Source: Azadirachta indica
Lineage: Eukaryota; Streptophyta; Magnoliopsida; Sapindales; Meliaceae
NCBI GenBank assembly: GCA_022749755.1
Contig: CM040443.1
Span: 3,139,191-3,203,190, forward strand
Reading direction: 5' to 3'
Length of the DNA stretch: 64,000 bases
Part shown: positions 27,457-40,833 of the stretch, in pieces
Numbering within the stretch: position 1 is the stretch's first letter
Layout: each line of letters opens with the position of its first letter
Position numbers and translations under genes: made by a program
The notes under the pieces: model-generated
The model's database searches: none
What the model saw: the letters and a program-made list of their open reading frames with translations, nothing else
What the model was told of the DNA's origin: nothing

Positions 27457-28640
27457 TGAACCGATGATGAAGCAGTGTGAGAAACTGAGATATTAGAGAT
27501 CAAAGGCAGTTTGTTTCAAGCTCCGCACAAAAGAATAACAAAGAACTCGGACCACTTACCCTCTGGTTATGGCTAGAACTTGGAGGAAGAGAGACAACTT
27601 ATCCTTTAGAATTTTAACTTTTAAATGCTGAAACGATCAGATTGAGCCATCTGGAGTCTGTTCCCCACCACATTATCAAAATTTTGGTATTGCTTTATAA
27701 TTTTTATAAAAAAATTAATAAACAGTATTTTTTAAAATTTAATATCTTTTTAGTGAATTTCAGAATACTTTGATATTCTTGAAAACTGAATTTTCTTTGG
27801 ATGGTTATGCAGTGAGGATCACCTTCTAGTCTGGCGTTGCAAGTTTGCGTCCCTGCCGTCCAATTTAGTGATTTTAGAAAATAAAATAAAATAAAATGAC
27901 AATCATATTTTGAAAATAAATAATTACTAAATTTTATTTGACAAAGAGCGCCAATGTTTAGCATTAAATGTCAATTGTATTGATAATTTTGAAAATAAAT
28001 AATTAATAAATTTTATTGGACAAAGAGCGCCCACGTTTAGCTTATACGGTCCTTAAGTCTCAATTTCATTGATAATCATCATACATTTTACTCGTAGAAT
28101 TAACTACAATACATATTGTTAGTCCGTAGATTTTTTAAAATTTTACGTCAAATCTTTCAAATTTGGAGTTAAAAATTTTAAGTTTTATATTAAATATTTC
28201 AAACTTTTAACTATTTAGTTTGACGTTAAAATTTTAAATTTTTACTAAATATATTTCAAATTTTATGTTATAAATAAATTGAATGTAAAAAAACATTCCA
28301 GGTTATTGTAAAGTCCTTTCTTTATTTACACAACATAAAACTTTATATTAGTAGCAAAACCTATATGTCAAAGAAGCATACGTTATAATTCAGTATCTCA
28401 ATAATACTTATACCAGGTTATGTCTATGTTTTGTACTAAAAGAAACTAGGTTATATTTATATTTATTAAAATTACGTAGATAAATTAGAGTATATAAATA
28501 TAAACGATAAGTTTATTATATAAAAATATTAAATACTTGTCATTTATTATTATTTGAATTTGAAATGGTAAGTATGTCGAGAGATAATTGACATAGCATA
28601 TTAAACAGTAAGATATTGATAAAATATACAAGTGGCATTT
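27457..28640. other. SDR upstream region with a short tandem duplication
   Basis: Upstream DNA of SDR copy 2. AAAATAAATAATTA, then AAATTTTATT and ACAAAGAGCGCC, occurs at about 27912-27952 and again at about 27988-28032, the second reading on into CCCACGT. The rest is AT-rich with no gene seen. Confidence 0.55.
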
Positions 28641-30113
28641 TCAGTCGAAGTAGGTCTGCTCTTTCCCTAAATAGAATAGACCAGAAGGACTGCCATTGGG
28701 TAGCAGTGCTAACCGAACGAGACCTTCTGCGCCTTCATCAGCGGTCAATTGGCCATTGTTGTAAGTCATATCTGTTTTAACATAGCCAGGGTAAACGCAG
28801 TTAATGATGATGTTGGGGTACTGCTCGGCCAGGATTCTTGTGTAGGCATTCATAACTGCTTTTGAAATTGTGTAATCGGACATAGAATCAGGCCATCCTA
28901 ATTTGGTTTTGAGTACACCCTCTTTATAATTTTTCAGATACTGATTCAATACCTCATCTACTCTTTCTTCGGTGAGATTCTAAGCGTCACTTAACACACT
29001 TTTATCACATTGATACCGTATATTCTGAAACAAAACAAACCAATTAATAATAATATATGGAAACATATATAACCCTTTTAAGTTTTTCAGGAAGCAGAAT
29101 TCCTTGAGAAGGAAACATATATATAAGGTTAATTAATTAATTAATTACCGTTAACTTTCCTGTGTAGGAGGAAAGATTAACGATTCTTGGTGCCTCGGAT
29201 AAGTGGAGGAGGGGAATTAGTGCTTCACACATTCTTTTGGCACCATAATAGTTTGTTCGGAAGCATTTTTCATCCAACTTATAAGTTTGAGTTACTATGT
29301 CAAGCCAATTGGTTGGTACACCACCCTGCATGATCAGTTAGAAAGATGAAAGTCTTAAATCTCAGATGTGCATGTGCTGTTCATGTAATGCTACCTTCAA
29401 ATCTATATGTGTATATAGTAGAATTACATACAGACAAGTAATTAAAGGATGACATCACCCTGAATATGCGTTATTCATTTTTCTTTTTTTTTTAAAGCGT
29501 ACATGTAATGTTTCCAAACGTATTCCTCAGTTTACATGTTAGGACAACTAATGAAATCGATAAATCGCAGATACGAAAGTATAGTAACTTGACAACATCA
29601 GTATCCAGATTGTATCCACCAATCGCTGCATTGTTCACCTGCCAACAAGTACTTGAAGCATTATTAATTTACATCGACCCAGGAAACTAATATTCATGAT
29701 TATTCTTGCGGTGTTTTGAATATTCAATCATATATATTAATATATATCTATATATACACCAAAATATCAAGCCTCCCAAATTTAGATTTGATGAAATCTG
29801 CCAGAGTGTTAGCACTAGCAGAGTCCGAAACATCTAGCTGATGAAAAATCACATTGTAATAGCCAGATTGTTCAAGTTTTTCAACAGCTTCCAGACCCCT
29901 CTTCTCGTCTGTGGCTGTTAACACCACAGTGATCCCATTTGAAGCTAATTTCCTGCAGATTGCAAACCCAATTCCCCTATTCGCTCCAGTAACAACTGCG
30001 CACCTGAATAGTACGGAAATTTATAACCATGTCATTATTATATGTACAAAACATTGTGGAAACGTTCGAAAGCTTAGATATATATCAACATACCTCTTTG
30101 TTGTTTCTTCCAT
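28641..30113 (-). pseudogene. SDR copy 3, stop codon and lost splice donor
   Basis: Exons: 30113-30094 (MEETTKR), 30003-29760, 29638-29588, 29325-29149, 29024-28641. Exons 2 and 4 are open, with [16 protein letters not shown] and [17 protein letters not shown]. Two lesions break it. After exon 3 the donor reads AAGTTACT instead of AAGGTAACT, so splicing in frame is lost. In exon 5 a Glu codon of the ENLTEER motif is TAG (28980-28982). The downstream part is open (DSMSDYTISKAVMNAY) to the normal end. Introns are unusually short (85-260 bp). Confidence 0.85.
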
Positions 30114-30524
30114 TGTATGAAATAAATGATTAAGGTTAGAACTTGCGAGAGAAACTAAGATATTTATTAGACATCAATGTAAGTTTAAATAAGCAATTCA
30201 ACGTCATGAGTGATGCCGCAATTGGATATATAATACTCAATAAAATTATTCCATGTGCATATTTATTTATTGTAATTATCGAGTTGGACGTCTAGCCGTT
30301 ATATATACGTATGTATATATATGTTCCAATTAATAAGAAGAATACATAATTAATTATGATATTAGATAACTTTGACACGCATTTTCTATATTAAATTTTA
30401 AGTCCAGAAGACAGCTAATAGAGTATCGATCACAATAAAATAAGCAGCACCAACTACACGAGTTTCTTTCCTTCTTTGTTTTTTTTTTTGTTTTCCCTTT
30501 CAAATCTCTTCCAGTTTCCAAATA

Positions 30525-30665
30525 ATTGAAAAAGATTTGATGAAACCTAATCTGCTAGAGAGTCAACGGTTGCAGGCGGCTTCGTCTAGCTGATTAAAAA
30601 TCACATTAAGATAGGTAGCCAGACTGTTTGAGTTTTTGAAGAGCTTCCAGATTTCTGCGTGTTAA
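30525..30665 (-). pseudogene. SDR exon-2 fragment
   Basis: The minus strand matches the second half of SDR exon 2. The plus-strand marks are TTGATGAAACCTAATCTGC, then TAGAGAGTCAACG, TCTAGCTGAT and GTTTGAGTTTTTGAAGAGC. No other exon is nearby. The LINE fragment starts to its right, and SDR-like promoter sequence appears at about 32210-32490. The copy was probably split by the LINE and partly lost. Confidence 0.7.
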
Positions 30666-30734
30666 ATCATCCACTTTTAAGGGTTAGAAACTTAGAAGAA
30701 GATCAGGGATAAATAATCATATGCTTTAGAAAAT

Positions 30735-31505
30735 AAGAATTTCAACAAGTCTATTTGGACTGTTGAACTCAAAGATTCCTTCTCCAAATCAGAATTGGGG
30801 CTTTTTGCCTTAATTTCCCGGTCTATTTGGACTTCTCGAAATAAATTCAATCATAAGGAGGAGGCTTCAGACCCTTTGATGACTTATGCAAGAGCAGAAA
30901 ATATTTTCCAAACGTTTAAAAACTCCACAAATTCCACAAATTCTAGCTTGCACTCTACACACGTCAACTCTGAGCTATGGATTCCTAATTGAAACCCCCA
31001 ACCAAAGACTTCTATAAACTAAATATTGATGCTGCAGTTAATGCCTTAGAATGCAAAGTTGGCTTGGGATCTATCATCAGAAACCATGAAGGGAAGATAA
31101 TGGCTGCCTCTATTAAAACAGACCCTTGTATTGGTGATGTGGAATATGCTGAGGCCCAGGCAATGCTTGAGGCTATTAAATTGGCGACAGAGTGTGGAAT
31201 CAAGCCTCTTGAATTTGAGTCTGATGCTCTGAATGTAATTTAGTCACAGGCAAAACTTCTACCAGAAAGGAGATTTACTGGCTTATTTCTGAGATTTTAG
31301 CTTTGGTCTCCGGAAACTTCATTTGTAATTTCAAATCAGTCCCCGTGTTTGTAATTATGCAGCCCCCAATCTTGCAAAGCTAGCTTTGTCCTATAAGGAA
31401 GCTTGTATCTGGCTGGAAGATTTGCCATATGATGTTCTTTGTTTTCTGTATTCTTTCTTTTCTGTTAATGAATTGTTCACTTAAAAAAAAAACAAAAAAA
31501 AAAAA
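30735..31505 (+). mobile_element. 5'-truncated LINE (L1-type) with RNase H end and poly-A tail
   Basis: Plus-strand frames give the 3' end of a plant LINE polyprotein. A conserved ISRSIWTSRNKFNHKEE segment is followed after a stop by KLNIDAAVN, GLGSIIRNHEGKIMAA and VEYAEAQAMLEAIKLA, the RNase H domain. A stop with frameshift after SDALNVI (about 31240) is followed by the rest of the domain in another frame (KEIYWLISEILALVSGNF, LAKLALSYKEACIWLEDLP). An A-rich tail lies at 31482-31505. The element is dead and lacks the endonuclease and reverse transcriptase. Confidence 0.8.
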
Positions 31506-33183
31506 GGAGAGAGAAGATAGCCATCCGATGGTGGGCAATATTACATATAACTCCTAAAGTTTTGTTTCCTTTTCATACGACTCCTTACAGAAATTTTTCC
31601 TTATAAAATTTCCTATACTTATAATCATAAATATTAGAAAAAAAAAATGAAATACCCAAAAGAATTATAACTTTTGAAATAATTATTCATGACTAAACTT
31701 ACCTCTTTGGTGTTATTTCTTACCCTACTTTTTGTAAGAAAGAAAAGAAGGAAATAATTTTATTTCTTTCATTATTTGTCTCCTTTTTTTGCAGGCATTT
31801 GAAGCGAAACTAAGAAGAGAAAAAGAGAAAGAATGAAAAATAAAAGAAAAAAAATGTCCTATTATACTTTTATAAATTTGCTTCATTAGTTTTTGAGTAT
31901 TATTTTGTCATTTTAAAAGAAAAAAATACCATAAAAATCTATAAAAAATTGAAAAATTTTTTAAAAAATATAGTGAGAAATATGATAAAAGAGGTGCAAT
32001 TCACCTGTAATAAATTGTTACGAAAATTAAAATTTTTTTCTATAAATTTTTTAGACGCATAGATAAAGTCATAATTGACTATGTATTTAATTTTATTAAG
32101 GAAAAATGACGTGAGGATTTGTATAAAAATGGAAACCAAAGCAAAAATTAAGGACTTATATGTAAGTTGTTCCAACGGGCTACTTTTTTTGGGGGCCAAA
32201 TAGACATTGATTTAATTTTTAAATGCTGAAAGTTTCGGACTGAGCCGTATGGAATAATCTGGATGACCGCAACATCATCAAAATTTTGGTATCGTTTTAT
32301 AATTTTTTTTTTAAAAAAGGGTAAAATTAAAATACAAGCAGTATTTTAAATTAATGTGATTTTGAATTGAAAAATACATCATTCTTCTTTCTCGATAACT
32401 CAATCATTTTATTTTAATATAATTATTCAGAAATTTTTAAAATAAAAATAATTCATAAATTTCATTAAACAAAGAGCACCCACGTCAGGTTCCACATCAT
32501 TTCATTAATAACGGCGGAGGCAGTGTCCCACTTGGGCCCTGAAGCTCCAATGACAAAAAAATTTAGCATAAAAATTTATGATCCAGTACTTATAACTCAC
32601 AAATTTTTGTTTAACCCTGTTAAAAAAAATTATTTCCTTCAAAATTTCTATATTTTAGGCATTGCACAGTCTCACTAATTTTATTTATCATTCTTATTTT
32701 AAAAAAGAATAAAGTTAAAATGTTAATAATTCTTAATTTTAGAAATTTCTTAATTATACAAGATACAATTACAGCTTGAGTTATTTATTAATATTAATAT
32801 TTTTTAAATAATATCATATTTTATATAAATATGTGTACGTATATATATAGATATATTTACATATTAATTATATTTGCTTATTTGACTAACAAAGAAGAGA
32901 ATGCTTTATTAATAAATGTTAAGAATTTTATCATTTTTTCACATTAATATTCTTGAAATAGTTACGGAATACGCATCAAATTAGCACCGACAGGCATAAC
33001 CAATGATATTATAATTATTTTTTACCAAAATTTTTATATTTTATTATTATCAGAATTTGAATTCATAGATATCAATAATATATTTATTTTCATTTACAAC
33101 ATCTTAATATAAACATCTCAAAATATTATATTACACCTCTTCTCAATGTAATTAAACAGGTTGCATGGGTGTGGATTTTTCAA
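31506..33183. other. AT-rich spacer with SDR upstream remnant
   Basis: No gene seen. At 32215-32490 the sequence resembles the region upstream of SDR copy 2: AAATGCTGAAAG, ATCAAAATTTTGGTAT, then ACAAAGAGCACCCACGT. It is the upstream part of the SDR copy of which only the 30.5-kb fragment is left. Confidence 0.5.
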
Positions 33184-34377
33184 TCAAAAGAGATACTCTT
33201 GTTTCTGTAAATAGGACAGTTCAGAAGGACTACCATGGGGCAACAATGCTAACCAAACAGGTCCTTTTGCACCTTCATCGACAGTGAATTGGCCATTGTT
33301 GTAGGTCATATCTGTTTTAACCAAGCCAGGGCAAACACAGTTGATGATGATGTTTGGGTATTGCTTGGCCAGGATTCTTGTGTAGGCATTCATGGATGCT
33401 TTTGAAATCATTTATCTGGACATAGAATCAGGCCATCCTAATTTGGTTTCCAAAACACCCTCTTTATAATTTTTCAAATATTGATTCAATACCTCCTCCA
33501 CTCTTTCTTCTGTTAGATTCTCCCCATCACTTAACACACTTTTAGCTAGATTACAAACCCATACTATATATATATATATATACACACTCACACATATAGT
33601 AACTAGATTACATACAAGGAAATTACGCATGTATAAGAAAGTTTTATAGAATCAACACCAACTATGAAGTTTAAATGTTCAAATGTATTGTTTAGTTGAA
33701 GAGCTCAATTTTAGATGGCATATTCACTGAATGTTATTCATTTGCCTTGAAAGTACATGTAATTCCAAACGTATTCCTCAGTTTTGGACAAGTAATTAAT
33801 TAAGGATATAATAAATCACACATATATATGAATTTAATTATTAATTGCCTTGACAAAATCAGCATCCAAATTGAATCCACCAATCCCCGCATTGTTCACC
33901 TGTCAAGAAGTACTCGAAGCATTATTAATTTACCGTAGCAGTACTTACATTCATCCAGAAAACTAATATTCATGATTGAATCATATATATGTACCAAAAT
34001 ATCAAGCTTCCCAAATTTAGATTTGATGAAAGCTGCTAGTCTCTCAACGCTAGCAGAGTTCGAAACATCTAGCTGACGAAAAATCAGGTTATGATAGCCA
34101 GATTGTTTAAGTTTTTCAACAGCTTCCAGACCCCTCTTCAAGTCTTTGGCTGTCAACACCACAGTGATCCCATTTGAAGCTAATTGCCTACAGATTGCAA
34201 ACCCAAGTCCCTAATTCGCTCCGGTAACAACTGCGTACATGAACAATGAAAATTATTAGCTAGCTAGCATGTCAAGATACACAACGTAAATGACAACGTG
34301 AGATAATTAAATTAAGAAGAAGAAAAAAAAAGAAGAAGAAGCGAAGAAAAAGACTACCTCGTTGTTACTTCTTCCAT
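33184..34377 (-). pseudogene. SDR copy 4, exon 4 missing
   Basis: Exons traced: 34377-34358 (MEEVTTR), 34238-33995, 33899-33849, and exon 5 from about 33555 to 33184. The 177-bp exon 4, which carries TNYYGAKR and the catalytic Ser segment, is absent between 33555 and 33849. The acceptor of exon 2 is AT instead of AG. Exon 2 has a TAG in the TGANKG motif region (34211-34213). Exon 3 is followed by GC instead of GT. Exon 5 has TAA in place of the catalytic Tyr codon (33412-33414). The rest of exon 5 reads [20 protein letters not shown] and normal family sequence. This is a clear pseudogene. Confidence 0.85.
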
Positions 34378-34907
34378 CGTATGAAGGAATGAAGTCTAGA
34401 ACTTGCGGGAGATATAAATAGTAAACGCAACAAAACAAAGCTGTGCCTGCTGGAAAAAACTAGAAGAAAGAACTGGGACCCTTATCTTTGCTACTGATTA
34501 GACGAGAGGACAATGATGCCGGGTTTTCTGTTTTAAAGGCTGAAGCTTCACTCACTCATACCCCTCCCTCTATAGTTTGGCCACATGAAAAATCTTCTAC
34601 TGTTTTATAAATGCTTCTTTTTTTTAAAGAAAAAAATAAAAAATAAGTACTATTTTAATTTAAATATTTTTGAATTTCACGTTAATATTAAAAATTCAAT
34701 TTTCTTCAAGTAGCTACACATTAGTACTTGCTCCAATTCAATAATTTTAGAAAGAAAAAATACAAAAGAGGCCATACATATTTCATTTGAATAAATAATA
34801 TAATTCATAAAATTTTGAGCCAAGAAAGAGGCATTAATTTAATTTCACATGTGTATGTCTATTGGTTATAATTATCGATATCCATTTAGATATTATGGAT
34901 TCATATT
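34378..34907. other. Upstream region of SDR copy 4
   Basis: AT-rich spacer with diverged similarity to the upstream sequence of SDR copies 1-3; no gene seen. Confidence 0.45.
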
Positions 34908-36436
34908 TGTTATGCGGTAAAAATAGGCTGGCAGTACGTAACTCCACAGAGCTTCAATTGGCACCTATAAGACGATCTGTTTATGTTGAAACTCTCATGA
35001 CAAGAGATACCTGTTGAGGCGGGATTCTATCTTAGAAAATTAAAGGGCATTTACATAAAGGGTGTTACGTGGCCATAACCCATGATCTACAATGGAAAAG
35101 ATAAAGTGAGTGGACCTCACTCTGATACAATCTCAGATATGAAAGAATCTGGTCTCCAATATTCCCAATATAAAAGCATAAGAGTCCTCTAAGGTTTATA
35201 ACTCATTTGGAGGACCATCTGATGCTAGCAAACTAACAATAAAGGTAGGCTGTCTAACCTGAGAAAGAATAAAATAGCTTTTGGATAACTGATAGTGGAT
35301 CTCGCTTGAAGTTTGCAAGCTTTTAGTATTACTAAAAAAGCGAGGAACCAGCTTGTGACATGTATGAAGCAAAAGATAAGATAAAGGGTAAGGAATAAGA
35401 TAATCTCAACCCCGAATAATAATGCGATATGTGGCTAGCAATCTTCGACAAAGACATGAGAGTTAATCCTTACTTGTTATGTGTTTATAGTTTTATCTGT
35501 TTTAGAAAAAAGTAACATATTCAAATTTATTAAAAATGTAAAAGGAGGGAAAAAAAATTAGGACAATTTCTCTTGGCTAATCACACAAAAGGAAAGTCTC
35601 CCATACAAATTCATACATTTCTCGATGTAAGGATCATTTCTCTCTCTCTATCTTCTAATCCTCTCTCTAAAGATAAAGAACCTTTATCTTCTTTATGTGT
35701 CCATAGTATTTTATTATTGTTCATTACCCAATATAGTTGTCTTTTTATGGTTTTTCTATCACTTTTCTACAATTTGATGTCTTCCTCACTATATTAACTC
35801 CATTTTTGTCCTCTTCTTTAAGAGACTATGATTTTTATTTGTCCTCTCAACAAGCATAAGTTATATAACCTTTTTTCTCTCTAGAAAGGAAGAAGGCTTC
35901 GTATTGTACGTAAGTTCTTTAAGACAGCTTTAAACACACATTGACGGTGGTTGTTTGAATGTTTAGACATTGTTTTTGTATCATAAAAAGCCTCATTTAC
36001 TCTATTTTCATGTCTTTTATGTGCAACTTGGTTGATTTACACCATACTTCATGAATCTCCTTATATTCTCCATTTTTAAGTTATAAAAGTCAAGTTTAAA
36101 ATTCACTCTCTCAAGATACTAACTTTAATGTTGGAGTGGGCTCGCCAAAAAACTTTTAGTGTCCCCTTTTTGACCATGTTCTTTGTTGTAGACAAATTTA
36201 TCCAGCCCAGATCCAAGGTCAACGAGGATACGTGATAAGAAAGGCTAATGATAGTTTGGCTTGCTGCCTTCCGATATACGAAAGGCCAACTTTAGAGACC
36301 TCCATGAGGTCAGGATAAGGTTAGAATAACTGCAGAACGCTGAGCTCAGACTGTTGATTGAGCACTCATCTCCAGCTTGAATACCGAATCTCTAGTATCT
36401 TACTTCACCAAAGTTGTATGTTTTACCACATCAACA
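34908..36436 (+). mobile_element. Solo LTR (family 1), second copy
   Basis: Starts TGTTATGCGGTAAAA and ends TTTTACCACATCAACA, so the ends are inverted repeats of the TG...CA type. It is homologous along its length to 19146-20479 in the opposite orientation. Flanking ATATT (34903-34907) and ATAAT (36437-36441) are a near-match 5-bp target repeat. About 1.53 kb, with no protein-coding frame of retroelement type. Confidence 0.72.
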
Positions 36437-36657
36437 ATAATTTTTTTTTCTTTTCCTCAATACACTTCATTGAAATAGAAATGGATAAATCTTGATAATA
36501 ACAAGAAGATATAAATTTCGCAAGAGAAAGTACAGTGATAAGAATAAAATGTATATTTTACATAAAAAATAATGTAAATACAACAAAACAGTACTATTAA
36601 AATAGAAATTATTTGATAACAAATTCTTCAATTTTAATTTATAATATTTGTGGAGCA

Positions 36658-36889
36658 TGACAAGAATGTAAAATGAATGATTCTTATTTTCTGCATTAAC
36701 CAGATCAATTTTACAGTATTATATACAAATTTGCTAAACTGTGTAAGGAAAGAAAATATCTATACCATCTTAGGAATAAACAAACAAATCAAGTGACAAT
36801 AATAACAGATAGAAAATCAAGGAAAATCATAATCAAAGTAAAGATTATAAGATTATGATTTTCATCAAATCAAATTGATATCTCCAACA
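36658..36889 (-). repeat. 3' LTR of copia 1
   Basis: 232 bp, TG...CA on the minus strand. It keeps a stretch of about 45 bp (around 36740-36785) missing from the 5' LTR. Confidence 0.85.
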
Positions 36890-36996
36890 CCCCTCCCTCA
36901 AGATGGCAAGTGAAGATTCTAAACAACCATTTTGAAAAGCAAACAATGAAAAGGGTCAATAGCTAGTGATTTTGCAAAGATATCAGCGAATTGCTG

Positions 36997-39900
36997 CTAT
37001 GAACAAACATATTCGATACGAATAACTCCAACTTGAATTTTTTCTCGAATTAAGAGATAATCAATCTCGATGTGCTTGGTTCGTTCATGAAAAGTTGGAT
37101 TTGCAGCAATATGTAAGGCAACCTTGTTTTCACAATAGAACAAGGCTAGTTGACAATGATTAAATTCAAGATTAAAGAGCAAAAATAACAATCAACTAAC
37201 CTTAGAACAAGTGTTGGCCATGGCTCTATACTTGGCTTTTGCGGATGAATGAGATACTGTGGATTGTTTTTTGGATTTCCAGGAAACAAAAAAATCTCCA
37301 AGAAGAACACAATAACCAGTGACAGAGTGTCAAGAATCAGAACAACTGGCCCAATTTGCATCACAATAGGCATGTAATTGTAGAGAACTACTAAATAATG
37401 TGGTTTACTTGGCTGGTAAAATTGACTAAGTACTTGTACACAGTAAGCAATGTCAGGTTGAGTTATCGTAAGATAAAATTAATCTACCAATCAAACACCT
37501 ATAAGCAGTTTCGTCAGAGAGAAGATCACCATCTGACTTGGTCAATTTCAAATTCTATTCCATAGGGGTTGAAGAAGGACGTGTAACAACCAAGCCAAAT
37601 TCTGTAAGTAATTCTAAAGTATATTTTCATTGACTTAGATAAATCCTCTTCCTTGAACTGGAAATCTCAATTCCAAGAAAGAACTTTAAACTGCCAAGGT
37701 CTCTTAATTAATTTGAAGCTACTATGAAGAAATCCCTTAATTGCTTGAATCTCTTGAATATTGTCTCTTGCAATGAGAATGTCATTAACATAAACCAATA
37801 CAATAGTGAGAGAATTATGTATTGATTTAATGAACAAGGAATAATTTGCCTTTGATTGCTTTATCCTACATTTAACAACTTCTTGGAAAGTTTTGCAAAC
37901 CATTGGTAGAATGCTTGTTTTAAACCATATAAAGACTTTTAAAGTTTGCATATTGCATTTGGGTTTCTAGATCTTTGAAAACTTGGTGGAAGCCACACCT
38001 ATACCTCTTCGGTCAGATCTCCGTTAAGGAAAGCATTGTTATTGTCAAGTTGATGAAGATGCCAATTTTTAATTGTAGCAACAACTAGAGACAACGTAAA
38101 GTAGTGACTTTGCTATCGGTGCAAAAGTTTCCTAATAATCTAACCCTTCTTGTTGATTGCAGCCCTTGGCTATTAAACGAGCTTTGTATCGCTCAATAGT
38201 GTCATTTGGATTATACTTCACTTTGTACACCCATTTGCAACCTATAGCATTTTTGTCAAGTGGAAGCGAAGTAAGTACCCAAGTGTGGTTGTCTCCAAGG
38301 CTTTAATTCCATCTACCATAGCCTGTCTCCAATTCATATCAAGCATTGCTTTCTAAAAAGTGTTTGCTTCCTAGCTAGATGACATAGATGCTAGAAAAGA
38401 GCGATGAGAGGGAGAAAATTTGTCATAACATAAAAACTTATGTCAGCGATAAGAAGTATTTATAGGGTACAAAGAAGATGTCAAAGCTGGTTGATCACAT
38501 GTGGCCAATTGAGAATGATAATCTCTAAGATAAGAAGATGGACGAGATATATGAGTAAAATGACGAACCTAAGGGAAAGAGGGTAGAATTTCTGAAGTGG
38601 AGGTGTCAATGGCTTGGGTACTTTTATTGACTTAAGAAAAAGATTCTAAATGCTTTCTTAGCATATTCTTGCTTAATAAAAGAATATGGCAAAACTAGTT
38701 CACTAGAGAGTGCATTGGAATTCTTTGAAAAAGGAAAAAACATGTTCATGAAATTAAACATCTCTAGAAACAAAATTTTGTTGAGTGTTTAGATCATATA
38801 AATTGTATCCCTTTTTCGCATATGGGTAACCAATGAATGCATAATGAATAGCTCGAGCATCAAATTTTATTCTTTAGGGGCTGATGCTAGTAGCATGACA
38901 CAAACATCCAAAAACTTTCAATGAGAAAACGTAGGAGTTCTATCAAAAAGTAGCTCATAAGGAGTCATACCAGCAAGTAAAGGAGTTGTTGTGGGACTTC
39001 TGAGATAAGTTGTAGTTAAAACACATTCACCCCAAAACTTTAAAGGAAGACTTGCTTGAAAACGTAAGGCACGAGCTATATTAAAATGTCCATGTTTTCT
39101 CTCCACGACTCCATTTTATTGTGGTAAGTGGATACAACTTGTTTCATATATAATGCCTTTGTTTCTATAAATTCTTCTATGTCAAATTCCAAATCATTAT
39201 CATAATGTAAGATTTTGATTTTCTTATTAAATTGAGTTTCAACATAAGAATAAAAAAATTGTAACAGGAAATGAGTTTCACTCTTACTTTGCATAAGAAA
39301 AACCCTAGTACATCTAATACAGTTATCCACAATAGTAAGAAAATAATATGCACCTAATAGAGAAGCCAAATAAAATTTACCCCAAATATCACAATCAATC
39401 AAATCAAAAGGAGTAACTAAACTTTTATTACTTAAAAGGAAATGAGATTTAGTTTGTTTAGCAAGGGGACAAATATCATAGACTTCATCCTGAACCGAAG
39501 TGCATAAATTTAGGATATAAGAAGAAAACAACTTAAAACGATTAAGACTAGGATGTCCTAAACGTTGGTGCAATAAAGAAGAACTTGAAGACAAAATAGA
39601 GACTAGTGTACATGCTGGGTAGTTGAAGAAGGTAAAGGCTATCATGCAATTTACTCGCTCTAATCATCTTCTTCGAGGGTTAGTCCTGTAAAATTCGAAG
39701 ATTAGGAGGGAAAGTGATGATACACTTTGCATCATGGATCAGTTTTCCAAGTGAAATAAAATTAAATTGGCAACTAGGAACACAAAAAACATTTTGTAGA
39801 ATTATGTCTTGAGTTAATTGAACAATACCAACATGAGTAAAAGAGTCATCTTTTCTATTTGGCTATCTAACAGTCTTAGAACAAGTGGAAGTGATTTGAG

Positions 39901-40833
39901 AAAGAAGAGAGTAAGAGCTAAGCATGTGATCAATAGCACCAGAGTCAATAATCCAAGAATTTGAAAGAGGAAAACGAATTGCATTAAGTGTAATACTTGT
40001 CAATTTATTTTGTAAGATGCCATTACCTGCAAGGTTTAATTTAGGCTGAGGATCAATCAAGGTCAATATCTGCTGACATTGTTCTTGAGTGAAAAGAAAA
40101 GTCTGCATTGCTGGAACAGAAGTCTGATTTGCATGTTCTTGATTTTTAGTTTGGAGACGAGGATTTTTATAAAGCATGATGTGTCCTGCCTTTCCACATA
40201 ATTCACAACTGATTTTAGATAAATTCTGCCTTTGAGATTTGCTTGATTGAATATTCCCTTTGGCAGAAAGGGCAGCGAATTCAGTTGTGGGTTCTGAACT
40301 AATGATACCACATTGTCGTTCTTCTGGAAAGAGTAAAGAAAAAACCTTGCTTACAAGTGGACTGGGATTCATCAATAAAATCGTACCATGAACACCCTTA
40401 TAGTTTTCCTTTAAATCCATTAAAAATTGCATGCTGCAATCTCGATCTCTATTCTCATCCAAGATTTTATTAGATTCACACGTATAAGAAGATATTGGTG
40501 AGTATAATTCAATTCATCCCATAAAGCTTTATGTTTTGAGTAATAAATTGTAATAGAGTCTTTACCTTGTGCAATGGAACTGATTTTCCGTTGTAGCTCA
40601 AAAATCCGAGGCCCATTAATTTGAGAAAATCTCTCTTTAATAAATAGATCTTTTGCTGTCTGTGCATAAATAGCATTTCCTGCCAACTCAGGAATTATAG
40701 CATTGACAAGCCAAGAAGAAACCATGCAATCACATTGTTTCCATTGATCAAAACTTGGATGTGTGTTTGGAGGTTTAGAGATGCTTCCATCAACAAAACC
40801 ATATTTATTTTTCGCACTGAGGGCCTTGATCAT
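36997..40833 (-). pseudogene. copia 1 gag-pol, many frameshifts and stops
   Basis: Pieces in order from right to left on the minus strand. Gag N-terminus 40833-40420 (MIKALSAKNKYGFVDGSI). Gag C-terminus with zinc knuckle CELCGKAGHIML and protease motif SWIIDSGAIDHM at 40462-39863. Gag-pre-integrase HQRLGHPS and integrase core at 39645-39076, continuing 39106-38918 (FWGECVLTTTYL). Reverse transcriptase 37951-37667, where the usual YVDD reads YVND. RNase H 37373-36997 (NPTFHERTKHIEIDYLL). Frames change between the pieces and the catalytic Asp of reverse transcriptase is altered, so no active enzyme is encoded. Confidence 0.85.

Noticed and set aside
28090..28300. Possible foldback around the TTTTAAAATTTTACGTCAAA stretch
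   Set aside because: Only loose pairing of AT-rich words; no clear arms or ends could be set.
34908..36436. Reading this element as a DNA transposon because of its inverted ends
   Set aside because: The TG...CA ends, 5-bp flanking repeats and the same pattern in the copy at 19146-20479 fit a solo LTR better.
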